From the NCBI RefSeq assembly GCF_004187715.1, contig NZ_QZWF01000021.1:30886-94885 (forward strand): a stretch of 64,000 nucleotides of DNA, read 5' to 3'. Below, piece by piece: positions 35,959 through 44,121 of this stretch. The DNA comes from Streptomyces sp. F001. Lineage in GTDB: Bacteria > Actinomycetota > Actinomycetes > Streptomycetales > Streptomycetaceae. The notes beneath the pieces are model-generated. The model was not told the origin of the DNA and searched no databases. It worked only from the letters and a program-made list of their open reading frames with translations. How positions within the stretch are numbered: position 1 is the stretch's first letter; each line of letters begins with the position of its first letter. The translations under genes and the position numbers were made by a program.

Positions 35959-36756
35959 ATGTCCCCCGCCGCACTGTCCTACGAGCTGTTGCCCGGTGCC
36001 GACGACTCCCCCGTGATCCTGCATGTGCCGCACTCCGCCCGGGACATACCGGGCGACGTCCGCGCGGGCATCGTGCTGGATGACGAGGCGTTGGAGCGGG
36101 AGCTGGATCACATCACCGATGCGCACACCGCGCGGATCGCCGCCGAGGCGGCCGGGTTGTGCGTCGCCACGCCCTGGCGGTTCGTCAACCGGCTCTCGCG
36201 GCTGGTCGTCGACCCGGAGCGGTTTCCGGACGAGCGGGAGGAGATGCTCGCCGTGGGCATGGGCGCCGTGTACACGCGGACCACGCACCGGGGCGCGCTG
36301 CGGCCCGAGGGCTTCGACCCCGAGCCGTTGATCGAGCGCTACTTCCGCCCGTACGCCCGTGCCATGACGGAGGCCGTGGCCGACCGGCTCGCCGCCACCG
36401 GCCGGGCCGTGATCATCGACGTGCACTCCTATCCCACCGTCCGGCTGCCGTACGAGCTGCACGGCGAGGGCCCGCGACCGCCGGTCTGCCTGGGCACCGA
36501 CTCCTTCCACACGCCTCCCGAGCTGCTCACGGCCGCCCGGAAGGCGTTCGCGCAGTGCGGGGAGACGGGACTCGACAGCCCCTTCGGCGGCACGTACGTA
36601 CCCCTGGAGTACTACGGGTCCGAGCCCCGGGTGAGTGCGCTGATGGTGGAGATCCGCCGGGACACGTACATGACCGAGCCGGGCGGGCCGGCCGGTCCCG
36701 GACTGCACCGGCTCGCGACGGCACTGGCGGAACTGGTCGGCGCGGTACCCCACTGA
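35959..36756 (+). CDS. N-formylglutamate amidohydrolase family protein
   Basis: 265 aa. HutG-type fold: VILHVPHSARDIP, TPWRFVNRLSRLVVDPERFP, VIIDVHSYPTVRLPYELHG (the His/Asp metal and catalytic region), PFGGTYVPLEYYGSEPRVSA and LMVEIRRDTYM. Normally hydrolyses N-formyl-L-glutamate in histidine degradation, but no other hut genes are present, so the substrate may differ. Single-gene unit. Confidence 0.85.
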   Translation: MSPAALSYELLPGADDSPVILHVPHSARDIPGDVRAGIVLDDEALERELDHITDAHTARIAAEAAGLCVATPWRFVNRLSRLVVDPERFPDEREEMLAVGMGAVYTRTTHRGALRPEGFDPEPLIERYFRPYARAMTEAVADRLAATGRAVIIDVHSYPTVRLPYELHGEGPRPPVCLGTDSFHTPPELLTAARKAFAQCGETGLDSPFGGTYVPLEYYGSEPRVSALMVEIRRDTYMTEPGGPAGPGLHRLATALAELVGAVPH

Positions 36757-36783
36757 TCCCCGGCCCGCCCGCGCCGGGCGGTC

Positions 36784-37284
36784 TCAGGCCCGCAGCCACT
36801 CCGTGACGACCACCTCCCCGCCGGTCCGCAGCCGCAGCGCGAAAGGACCGGCGGTCGGTACGTCGCCGGCGAAACGGCCCATGGCGTCGGCCGTGAGGGT
36901 GGCGGGCGCGGTCGGCTGGAGGCCGCCGAGCACCTCGATGCGGGCCGGCTGCGGAGGCAGCACCTGCCCCATCACGCCCCGCTCCGTCACCTCGACGTCG
37001 ACGGTCAGCTCACCGGCGCGGAAGGTCAGCATCCGCGGTGCGTCCGTCACTCCCCTGACCGGAATGGCGTCGACCAGTGAGTCGAAGGTGAGCTCGGCGA
37101 GCCGGGCGTCCAGATCGCGCAGCATGAACGCCTCGACGGCCAGGCGCCGCAGCTCGGCCGGCACCGGATCCAGGATGGCGGCGGCACCGCGCAGTTCCCC
37201 CTCCAGCAGACCGTCGTCGAACTCCGCATCGTTCAGGACGGCTTCGTCGTAGCCGTCGTCGCTGTTGTCGTGGTGGGCGTTCAC
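36784..37284 (-). CDS. 166-aa protein coupled to sigma factor and S8 protease
   Basis: Starts with GTG overlapping the sigma stop (GTGA). An acidic N-terminal tail (DDGYDEAVLNDAEFDDG) is followed by a helical segment (LRRLAVEAFMLRDLDARLAE) and a beta-rich C-terminal half (LTFRAGELTVDVEVTERGVM, GQVLPPQPARIEVLGGL, FALRLRTGGEVVVTEWLRA) that resembles a transthyretin-like or carboxypeptidase-regulatory sandwich. No TM. Position suggests a sigma partner (anti-sigma-like) or a protease substrate/effector. Product not recognised beyond this. Confidence 0.8.
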   Translation of the reverse strand: MNAHHDNSDDGYDEAVLNDAEFDDGLLEGELRGAAAILDPVPAELRRLAVEAFMLRDLDARLAELTFDSLVDAIPVRGVTDAPRMLTFRAGELTVDVEVTERGVMGQVLPPQPARIEVLGGLQPTAPATLTADAMGRFAGDVPTAGPFALRLRTGGEVVVTEWLRA

Positions 37285-37919
37285 AGCACTCCCCGTGCGT
37301 CGAGTCGGGCCCGCAGGCGGCGCAGACAGCGCTGGCGCAGCGGCCCGATGCTGCCGACGGCGATGCCCAGGGCGGCGGACACCTCCTGGTAGCTGGGCGG
37401 CGGCGAGGCCATCAGGACCCGCAGCAACTGCCTGCAGCGCTCGCCGAGTTCCTCGAACTCCTGCCACAGCCGTCGGACGCGCTCGCTCTGTGCGGCGGCC
37501 TCCTCGGAGTCGAGCACGGACTGTTCCGGCGTACGGTCCTCGCTGACCCGGTCCAGGAGTTGCGGGTCATCGGTCGGCGTCAGCCGCCGTGAACTCCTGA
37601 TGACCTTCAGGCTTTCGTGCCGTGCGGTGCTCGCCAGCCAGGCGCCCGCCTTGTGCGGTTCACGGATGCGCCCGAGGTGCTGGGCGAAGCGGAACCAGAC
37701 GGTCTGGTAGACCTCGTGCGCGTCGGCGTCGGAGAGCCGGTGTGCGCGCACGACGGACCACACCAGTGGGCTCAGCCCTTCCACCAGCGCTTTCCAGGCC
37801 GCCGCGTCGCCGTCGACGGCGGACTGGACGAGCGCGCCGACATCTGCACGGTCCACGGCCCCACCCCTCGTGTACGGCAAGTCATCGTACGCGGTGGCGG
37901 GGACGGTTACGGCCCTCAT
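37281..37919 (-). CDS. ECF-like RNA polymerase sigma factor of the CHAT/S8 cluster
   Basis: 212 aa from ATG 37919, overlapping the S8 protease stop (ATGA). Sigma-70 region 2 (ALVEGLSPLVWSVVRAHRLS, HEVYQTVWFRFAQHLGRIRE, KAGAWLASTARHESLKVIRS) and region 4 (RCRQLLRVLMASPPPSYQEV, SAALGIAVGSIGPLRQRCLR) are present, no region 3. No classical zinc anti-sigma is adjacent; the coupled 166-aa protein may take that role. It probably transcribes genes of this cluster. An alternative GTG start lies six codons in. Confidence 0.88.
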   Translation of the reverse strand: MRAVTVPATAYDDLPYTRGGAVDRADVGALVQSAVDGDAAAWKALVEGLSPLVWSVVRAHRLSDADAHEVYQTVWFRFAQHLGRIREPHKAGAWLASTARHESLKVIRSSRRLTPTDDPQLLDRVSEDRTPEQSVLDSEEAAAQSERVRRLWQEFEELGERCRQLLRVLMASPPPSYQEVSAALGIAVGSIGPLRQRCLRRLRARLDARGVL

Positions 37920-39355
37920 GCCCCAGGAGGGAGGGTCACGACCGGCACCGGGCGCCACGTGGGCGGACGCAGGGCCGGCACACGGTCGCCGCGCACCGAC
38001 GCGAACTCCGTGATCGTCTCGAGCAGTTGCTGCCCGGCGGCGCGCGGGTCGCGCTCCTTGTGCGCGACCATGTGGGACGCGATCATCCCGGCGACCACCG
38101 GGGTGGCGAAGGAGGTGCCGCTCCATTGCGCGAACCCCTCGAACATCACCTGGTCCGGCTTGCTCGCGGTGGTTCCCTGTTCCTCGCTCAACACGCCGGT
38201 GTGCCGGGGGTTCTGGCAGGTGCAGGCGTAGCTGAAGCCGTAGCGGCAGGCCTCGTACGTGGAGTGCTGGTAGACGTACGGGACGGGCGCGTCGAAGCCG
38301 GTGAGGGAGCTCGTGAGGCGCTCGCCGGGCGCGTAGACCTTCACCCAGGCGCCGTGGTTGCTGAAGCAGGCGCCGAACTCGCCGTCGCTGCGCAGCGCTC
38401 CGACCGACAGCACGCTGTTCTCGTAGCCGGGCAGGTCGGAGTAGGCGGCGGGCCAGAAGGGGGTGGCGCTGCCGTTGTTGCCGGCCGCGGCGACCAGCAG
38501 GGTGCGCTGGGTGCGCAGTTCCTCCATGAAGGCCTGCACGCCGAGCAGGCCGTCGGTGCGGCCGTTGGGGGTGCCGGCGGACAGGCTGAGGATGTCGGGC
38601 CAGCCGCTCCTGTCGACGGCCTCGAACAGTTTGTCGCCGAACTCCGACTCCAGGATGGCGCCCGCGTCGTTGAGGGTGTTGCGGACGGTGAGGTCGGTGT
38701 TGGGTGCGACGGCGGCGACGAGTCCGGCGATGAACGTGCCGTGTCCGACGTACTGCTGGAGGATGCCGTTGTCGTCGGTCTCCTTGATCTGGGCGTCGCC
38801 CTGGGTGTGGGCCAGCAGCGGGTAGGAGCGGTAGTCCTTCATCAGGCCGGTGTCGATCACGAGGACGCCGACGGCCGTGTCCGGGTCGTGCATCGCCTCG
38901 GCCGCGGCGGGGTTGGGCTGCTCGGTGGGCGGGGCGGGTACGGGTTCGTCGCCGGGGCAGGCGTTGACCGGCGCGATGTGCACCACGTGGTTGCGGCTGA
39001 CCAGCCTGTGCCCGGCACGCCCCTCCGCGGCGCTCAGCGCGCGCAGGGCACTCGCCACGGCACGGTCGCCACGCTGGTCGCCCTGTCCGGGGTCCCCGAC
39101 CTGGATACGGGTGATCCCGGAACGGTTGGTCTCGGAGCTCGCCCGGCGCACGCTCTCGGCGACCAGGCCGGTGGTCTCGGTGAAGTGGGCCCGCACGGTG
39201 TCCTCGACGAGCCGGGCCTCCTCGCCGTCGCGGGCGATCACTACGCCCTTCTCGTAGAGGAACTCGGCGGAGTCGTCCGGGCCCATCGCCAAGGGGACAT
39301 CGGGCATCGAGCGCTGGATCTGGTCGAACTGCTCGCGGAATCGCTGTGGTGCCAT
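37916..39355 (-). CDS. S8 subtilisin-like serine protease, cytosolic, CHAT-associated
   Basis: 479 aa from ATG 39355 (RBS GGGAGGA). Catalytic triad D168 (VLVIDTGL), H205 (YVGHGTFIAG) and S415 (GTSFATPVVAG), plus the oxyanion region AAAGNNGSATPFW. No signal peptide: an N-terminal about 100-residue domain (EFLYEKGVVIARDGEEARLV) precedes the catalytic part, so the enzyme is likely intracellular. A Cys-containing insert (YEACRYGFSYACTCQNP) is unusual. Transcribed with sigma and the 166-aa gene, divergent from the CHAT gene. Likely a regulated effector or activating protease. Confidence 0.9.
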   Translation of the reverse strand: MAPQRFREQFDQIQRSMPDVPLAMGPDDSAEFLYEKGVVIARDGEEARLVEDTVRAHFTETTGLVAESVRRASSETNRSGITRIQVGDPGQGDQRGDRAVASALRALSAAEGRAGHRLVSRNHVVHIAPVNACPGDEPVPAPPTEQPNPAAAEAMHDPDTAVGVLVIDTGLMKDYRSYPLLAHTQGDAQIKETDDNGILQQYVGHGTFIAGLVAAVAPNTDLTVRNTLNDAGAILESEFGDKLFEAVDRSGWPDILSLSAGTPNGRTDGLLGVQAFMEELRTQRTLLVAAAGNNGSATPFWPAAYSDLPGYENSVLSVGALRSDGEFGACFSNHGAWVKVYAPGERLTSSLTGFDAPVPYVYQHSTYEACRYGFSYACTCQNPRHTGVLSEEQGTTASKPDQVMFEGFAQWSGTSFATPVVAGMIASHMVAHKERDPRAAGQQLLETITEFASVRGDRVPALRPPTWRPVPVVTLPPGA

Positions 39356-39411
39356 GGCGTGTTCCTCCCGGTGGGGCATTGGTCGACAAGTAGAGCCGCG
39401 GGACGGCTGAT

Positions 39412-39465
39412 TGATACAGAGACAATCCTGTGTGGCACGGTTCCGGGGCCACTACCATCCGAGGG
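39412..39465. promoter_or_regulatory. Divergent promoter region, S8 operon / CHAT gene
   Basis: The 110-bp gap holds TGATACAG (39412-39419), repeated in the other divergent gap of this cluster (44055-44062), and a -10-like TACCAT (39453-39458) 8 nt before the CHAT GTG, which suggests a leaderless CHAT mRNA. No clear -35. Confidence 0.4.
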
Positions 39466-42069
39466 GTGACAGCGGGAAGCGACTCGGTTCTCGAACTGCT
39501 GCCGATGGTGTTCGCCGCTCCCAACGACGCGCTGGCAGGGGCGGAACGGGTGCTCGACACCGGTCCGCCGCCGTTGTACGCCTCCGTCGCCCACCAGGTG
39601 ATCGGCATCTGGCAGCGGGACTTCGGCGACCTGCGGATCGCCCTGCACCATCTGCGCCGCGCCCGTGACCTCGCCGCGCGCGCGGAGTCGGCCGACCGGG
39701 AGGCGGACGTCCTCGGCACGCTCGGCGTGGCGCTGGTCCACGCGGGGCGCACCCGGCAGGGTCTGGCCGCCTTCGAACGGGGTGTCCTGCGCGGCACGGG
39801 GCACACCCGGGCGCGCGTGCTGTACCGGCGGGCGTACGTCTGGTGGGTGCTGGGCCGTCATCGGGAGGCGCTGGAGGACGTACGCCGGGCGATTCCGGTG
39901 CTGCGGCAGGCGGACGACGTGATCTGGACGGCGCGGGCGCTGACGCTGCGGGCGACTGTGCATCTGGCGCTGGGCGCGGTGGAGCGGGCGGACTCCGACT
40001 TCACCGCGGCCGAGGCGCTGTGGGACACCACAGGTCAGGAGCACGACAAGGCCGACGCGGTGGAGAGTCGCGGCCTTGCCGCGTTCCGCTCGGGCGACGT
40101 CCCGGCGGCGCTGCGGCTGCTGGACGAGGCCGCGGAGCGGTACGCCAAGCTCGGCACGCCGTCGTTCATGCTGAACATCCGGCGCTGCGAGGTACTGATG
40201 GCGGCCGGGCTCGCCCCCGAGGCGCTGGCCGAGGCGGACGCGGCGATCGCGGTCCTCGACGGCATAGGAGGGCAGTCGACCCGCAAGGCGGAGCTGCTGC
40301 TGGCAGCCGCCCGTGCGGCCCGGCTGGCGGGCGATCCGCACACGGCGATCGCACGGGCGGCGCTGGCGGTGCGGCTGTTCGCCGGGCAGCGGCGGACCTG
40401 GTGGGAGACGCATGCCCGGCTGGTGCTGATCGAGGCACGGGTGGCCGCGGGACGCAGTTCGGGGCGGCTGGTCGCGGACGCCGCCGCGGTGGCCGACCGG
40501 CTGGCCGCGTTCGGGGCGCCGGCCGCGCCGGAGGCGTCGCTGCTCGCGGGCCGGATCGCGCTGGGCCTGGGCTGGCGCACGGACGCGGAGCGGCATCTGG
40601 CGGTCGCCGCCCGCAGCAGGCACAGCGGGCCACCGCTGGCGCGGATGACGGGCTGGGCGGCGCAGGCGCTGCGGGCGCGGGCCGCCGGTTCCGGCCGAGG
40701 GGTTCTGGAGGCGTGCCGGCGCGGCCTGGACGTGCTGGACGACCATCGGATGACGCTCGGCGCGTCCGAGCTGCGGGCGCGCGCCACCGAGCAGGGCGCG
40801 GAGCTGGCCGCGCTCGCCCAGCAGGCCAGCCTGACGGGCGGCGGGCCGCGCCGGCTGCTGGTGTGGAGCGAGCGCTGGCGGGCCACCGTACTGTCCACGC
40901 CCCCGACCCGTCCGCCGGCCGACCCGGCGCTGCTCAGCTCCCTGACCGCCTACCGGGAGATCGCCGCCCGCGCCGAGGCCGCCCGCATGGAGGGCCGTCC
41001 CGTCCCGGCACTGGAGCGCGAGGAGCGCCGCCTGGAGCGGGAGATCCGCTCACGGACCCTGCACATGCGGGGCGACGCTCCCGGTGACGAGCTCCGCTTC
41101 GACATCGGGCGGCTCCTGGAGCGGCTCGGCGAGGCGCGGCTGGTGGAACTCGCCGTCCTGGACGGGCGGGTGCATGTGCTGCTGTGCGGTCAGGGGCGGG
41201 TGCGGCGGTTCGAGGCGGGGCTGCTGGCGGAGGCAGAGGCCGAGGCCGAGCACGTGCAGGCCGGGCTGCGACGCCTCGCCCATCCGGGGGCGGAGGGCCG
41301 GCTGCCAGTGGTGGAAGCGGCGGGCCACCGCCTTCAGGAGCTGCTGCTCGGTCCGGCCGCGGCGCATCTCGGGCCCGGCCCGGTCGTGGTGGTACCGCCG
41401 GGCCGGCTGCACCGGGTGCCGTGGGCGCTGCTGCCCTCGCTGCGGGACCGGGTGCTCAGCGTGTCGCCGTCGGCGAGCAGTTGGCTGCGGGCCCGGGAGA
41501 CCGAGCCGCCGCCGGGCGGCCGGCACGTCCTGGTGCGCGGGCCGGGCCTGGCGACCGGCGGCGCGGAGGTGCCCGACGTGGCCGACCGGTACGGCCGGCC
41601 GACCGTCCTGGAACACGACGAGGCGCGGGTGCCGCGCGTCCTGGCGGAACTCGACGGCGCCGCGCTGGCCCACATCGCCGCGCACGGCACCTTCCGCGCG
41701 GACAGCCCGCTGTTCTCGGCGTTGCGGATGGCCGACGGTCCGCTGATCGTGCACGACTTCGAACGCCTGGACCGCAGCCCGTACCGGATCATCCTGTCCA
41801 GCTGCGACACCGCCCGGCTCGCCTCGGTCGGCGCGGACGAGCTGCTCGGCCTGGTCACCGCGCTGCTGCCGCTGGGCACGGCCGGGGTGGTGGCGAGCAG
41901 CGCACCCGTCAACGATGCCGCGGTCGTCCCGCTGATGCTCGCGCTGCACAAGGGCCTGAGCGCCGGTCTGTCGCTGGCCGAGGCGCTGCGCGACGCCCGG
42001 GCGGCGCTGCCGGGTGATGCGGTGCACCGGGCCACGGGGTGGGCGTTCACGGCGTTCGGGGCGGCGTGA
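39466..42069 (+). CDS. TPR-CHAT protein (caspase-like CHAT protease with helical repeats)
   Basis: 867 aa from GTG 39466. Residues about 1-480 are paired-helix TPR repeats (LGTLGVALVHAGRTRQGLAA, YVWWVLGRHREALEDVRRAI, GLAAFRSGDVPAALRLLDEA). The C-terminal CHAT domain (about 590-867) has the predicted caspase dyad H740 (LAHIAAHGTFRADSP) and C780 (IILSSCDTARL), plus PPGRLHRVPWALLP and GTAGVVASSAPVNDAAVVPL. The peptidase fold is intact. TPR-CHAT proteins are known effectors in bacterial conflict and gasdermin-type death systems; here neighbours are an S8 protease, a sigma factor and a STAND regulator. No gasdermin is visible. Confidence 0.9.
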   Translation: MTAGSDSVLELLPMVFAAPNDALAGAERVLDTGPPPLYASVAHQVIGIWQRDFGDLRIALHHLRRARDLAARAESADREADVLGTLGVALVHAGRTRQGLAAFERGVLRGTGHTRARVLYRRAYVWWVLGRHREALEDVRRAIPVLRQADDVIWTARALTLRATVHLALGAVERADSDFTAAEALWDTTGQEHDKADAVESRGLAAFRSGDVPAALRLLDEAAERYAKLGTPSFMLNIRRCEVLMAAGLAPEALAEADAAIAVLDGIGGQSTRKAELLLAAARAARLAGDPHTAIARAALAVRLFAGQRRTWWETHARLVLIEARVAAGRSSGRLVADAAAVADRLAAFGAPAAPEASLLAGRIALGLGWRTDAERHLAVAARSRHSGPPLARMTGWAAQALRARAAGSGRGVLEACRRGLDVLDDHRMTLGASELRARATEQGAELAALAQQASLTGGGPRRLLVWSERWRATVLSTPPTRPPADPALLSSLTAYREIAARAEAARMEGRPVPALEREERRLEREIRSRTLHMRGDAPGDELRFDIGRLLERLGEARLVELAVLDGRVHVLLCGQGRVRRFEAGLLAEAEAEAEHVQAGLRRLAHPGAEGRLPVVEAAGHRLQELLLGPAAAHLGPGPVVVVPPGRLHRVPWALLPSLRDRVLSVSPSASSWLRARETEPPPGGRHVLVRGPGLATGGAEVPDVADRYGRPTVLEHDEARVPRVLAELDGAALAHIAAHGTFRADSPLFSALRMADGPLIVHDFERLDRSPYRIILSSCDTARLASVGADELLGLVTALLPLGTAGVVASSAPVNDAAVVPLMLALHKGLSAGLSLAEALRDARAALPGDAVHRATGWAFTAFGAA

Positions 42070-42213
42070 CGACGCTGCGGACCCGCTGACGCTCACACTC
42101 CACAAGGGCCCGGCCTGGCGCCGGCCGAGCACTACGCGACGCCCACGCGGCACTGCCGGCGACGTGGCGCACCAGGCCACCGGGTGGACGTTCACGGCGT
42201 TCGGGGCGGCGTG
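42070..42213 (+). pseudogene. Degenerate duplicate of the CHAT C-terminus
   Basis: Directly after the CHAT stop, the same strand encodes PLTLTLHKGPAWRRPSTTRR then GDVAHQATGWTFTAFGAA and a stop. This mirrors the true C-terminus PLMLALHKGLSAGLSLAEAL, GDAVHRATGWAFTAFGAA. About 48 residues were copied in tandem and decayed. No start codon or RBS. Confidence 0.85.
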
Positions 42214-42221
42214 ATGCCGGT

Positions 42222-44024
42222 TCACGCCGGCTGCGCGGCGGGCAGTTCGACGAACCAGGGCAGGGCTCCGCGGTCGCTGGCACCGAGGCGGGCGTAGGCG
42301 CTGTAGAGGTGGTTGCCGACGGTGCGGATCGAGAGGGTGAGCTGTTCGGCGATCTGCCGGTTGCTGAGGCCGGCCGCCGCGAGGGTGACGATCTGCCGTT
42401 GGCGGGCGGTGAGTTCGCCCAGGACGAGGCCGGACAGGGCGGGGGTGCGGGCGCCCTGGCAGCGGCGGGCGAGGGCGACGGCGCGGGTGCGCGAGGTGCG
42501 CGCGGCACGCGGGTCGCGGTGCGCCCGTACCGCCTGGGCGTGCGCCTCGGCGGCGAAGAGCAGGAAGCCACGCTCCTCCAGCCGTGCGGCCGCCCGGTCC
42601 AGGGCGGGCCCGTCACCACGGGCGAGCGCGTCGGCGTGGTCGGCGAAGACGCCGCGCAGGCGGCCGGTGGCGTGCTCGGGGGCACCGAGGCGTACGGCGT
42701 CGTACGCCTCCTCCTCGGCGAGCGTGGCCAGTGCCCCGTCGACGGCGCCATGTGCCGCCGCCAGCCAGGCCGCCGCCGCGGAACCCACCATCGCCTCCTG
42801 AGCTGTCGTCACCTCGCCCGACTGGGCGGCGGCGAGGGCGAGCTCGGTGCGGCAGGGCGCGTCGTCGGGCGCAGCGCGCAGGCCTTCGCGCGCCCATGCC
42901 CCGGCCTCCCGCAGCTCTCCGCGCAGCCGCGCGAAACGTGCTCGTACCGCGGCGTACCCGGCCGGCACCGGCGCGCCCTCCGCCGCGAGCCACTCCCCCA
43001 CGGGTGTGGGCAGCGGGGTCACGTCGGCCTGCTCGATGCGCTGTGCCAGCGCCGCCCGCTCCGCGTCCAGCGCGGGGCCGCACCGGTCCGGGGTGCCCGC
43101 GAGCCGCCGGGCACGCAGCGTACCGGCCGTGGCCCGCAGCGCGGGTCCGTACAGGGGGTCGGCGAGGTGGACGGCGCCGTGGTCGTCGATGCGGATCAGG
43201 CCGTCGGCCTCGAGGCGTTCGAGGGGGCGGAGGTCGAGTTCGTCCAGGTGCAGCGGCAGGGGTTCGGCGAAGGCGAGGTGGTCGAGGGTCTCACGCTCGT
43301 CGGAGTCGGCGCGGTCCAGGGCCGGCGCGGTGCGGTCGCGCAGGGTCGCGGTGACCGGCACCGGGCCCCGCCAGGCCCGCTCGTCGGAGTCGGGGACCCG
43401 GGTGAGCAGCCCGCCGTCGCGCACCGCGCCCAGCAGCTCGCGCAGCAGCCGCAGGTCCCCCCGGCACAGGCGGTGCAGTCGGTTCGCGGTGAGCGGTTCC
43501 AGGGGGCCTCCGGCGCCCGCGGTCAGCAGCTGGGCCGTCTCCGTGGCGGGCAGCGGCTCCAGGGCGAGGCGGGGCAGCAGTTCGCCGGTCCACAGCCGGG
43601 ACACGGCGCCGGGGACGCGGGCGCCGTCGGTGGCGACGACCAGCAGGCGGGTGCGGCCGTGGACGGCGAGCTGGTGGACCAGGGCCGCGGAGGCGTCGTC
43701 GAGCAGGTGCGCGTCGTCCACCAGCAACAGGCGTACGCCGGAGAGCAGGTGCACCGCCCGGTGCAGGCCGACCGCCTCGGGCAGCAGGTGGGCAAACGCG
43801 GCGAAGGGGATCTCCCGGGTCTCGGGGGTTCCGGCGGCCCTGGCGCAGTCGGTGCCGCGGACGGCCTCCGTGACGAGCCGGGTCTTTCCGCAGCCCGCCG
43901 GACCGGTCACGACGATGCCGTGCCGGCCGGCGGTCAGCGACCGGCGGACCAGTTCGAGTTCGTCCTCCCGACCGGCGAACGGCCAGGGCAGCTCCAGGGT
44001 CTTCGCGTCCTGTGCGTAAGTCAT
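42222..44024 (-). CDS. STAND-ATPase LuxR-family regulator (LAL type, short)
   Basis: 600 aa from ATG 44024 (an upstream in-frame start at 44051 lies ahead of a TATAG -10-like element, so it is less likely). ATPase: Walker A GPAGCGKT (about 41-48), Walker B VRLLLVDDAHLLDD, then winged-helix and helical sensor regions. The C-terminal LuxR HTH reads LTARQRQIVTLAAAGLSNRQ, IAEQLTLSIRTVGNHLYSAY. Such proteins assemble on a signal and activate transcription. Divergent from the metallopeptidase gene, with inverted GCTACTC/GAGTAGC arms between; it probably controls the block. Confidence 0.88.
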   Translation of the reverse strand: MTYAQDAKTLELPWPFAGREDELELVRRSLTAGRHGIVVTGPAGCGKTRLVTEAVRGTDCARAAGTPETREIPFAAFAHLLPEAVGLHRAVHLLSGVRLLLVDDAHLLDDASAALVHQLAVHGRTRLLVVATDGARVPGAVSRLWTGELLPRLALEPLPATETAQLLTAGAGGPLEPLTANRLHRLCRGDLRLLRELLGAVRDGGLLTRVPDSDERAWRGPVPVTATLRDRTAPALDRADSDERETLDHLAFAEPLPLHLDELDLRPLERLEADGLIRIDDHGAVHLADPLYGPALRATAGTLRARRLAGTPDRCGPALDAERAALAQRIEQADVTPLPTPVGEWLAAEGAPVPAGYAAVRARFARLRGELREAGAWAREGLRAAPDDAPCRTELALAAAQSGEVTTAQEAMVGSAAAAWLAAAHGAVDGALATLAEEEAYDAVRLGAPEHATGRLRGVFADHADALARGDGPALDRAAARLEERGFLLFAAEAHAQAVRAHRDPRAARTSRTRAVALARRCQGARTPALSGLVLGELTARQRQIVTLAAAGLSNRQIAEQLTLSIRTVGNHLYSAYARLGASDRGALPWFVELPAAQPA

Positions 44025-44042
44025 CACGCCTATAAGAGCAGC

Positions 44043-44077
44043 GCTACTCACACCTGATACAGGGCGACTTGAGTAGC
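44043..44077. promoter_or_regulatory. Candidate LuxR/sigma site between regulator and metallopeptidase
   Basis: Inverted arms GCTACTC (44043-44049) and GAGTAGC (44071-44077) flank TGATACAG (44055-44062). GAGTAGC recurs at 45339-45345 before the SCO4225-type gene, and TGATACAG at 39412 in the CHAT/S8 gap. Confidence 0.45.
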
Positions 44078-44121
44078 CCCCGACTCAGGCGCCCCGGCCC
44101 GGCCGACGGCAGTCTGTGCGC

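Noticed and set aside
39466..42069. Gasdermin partner for the CHAT protease
   Set aside because: Neighbours were inspected; none shows a gasdermin-like N-terminus with a C-terminal inhibitory tail. The 97-aa multi-TM protein is too small and of another type.
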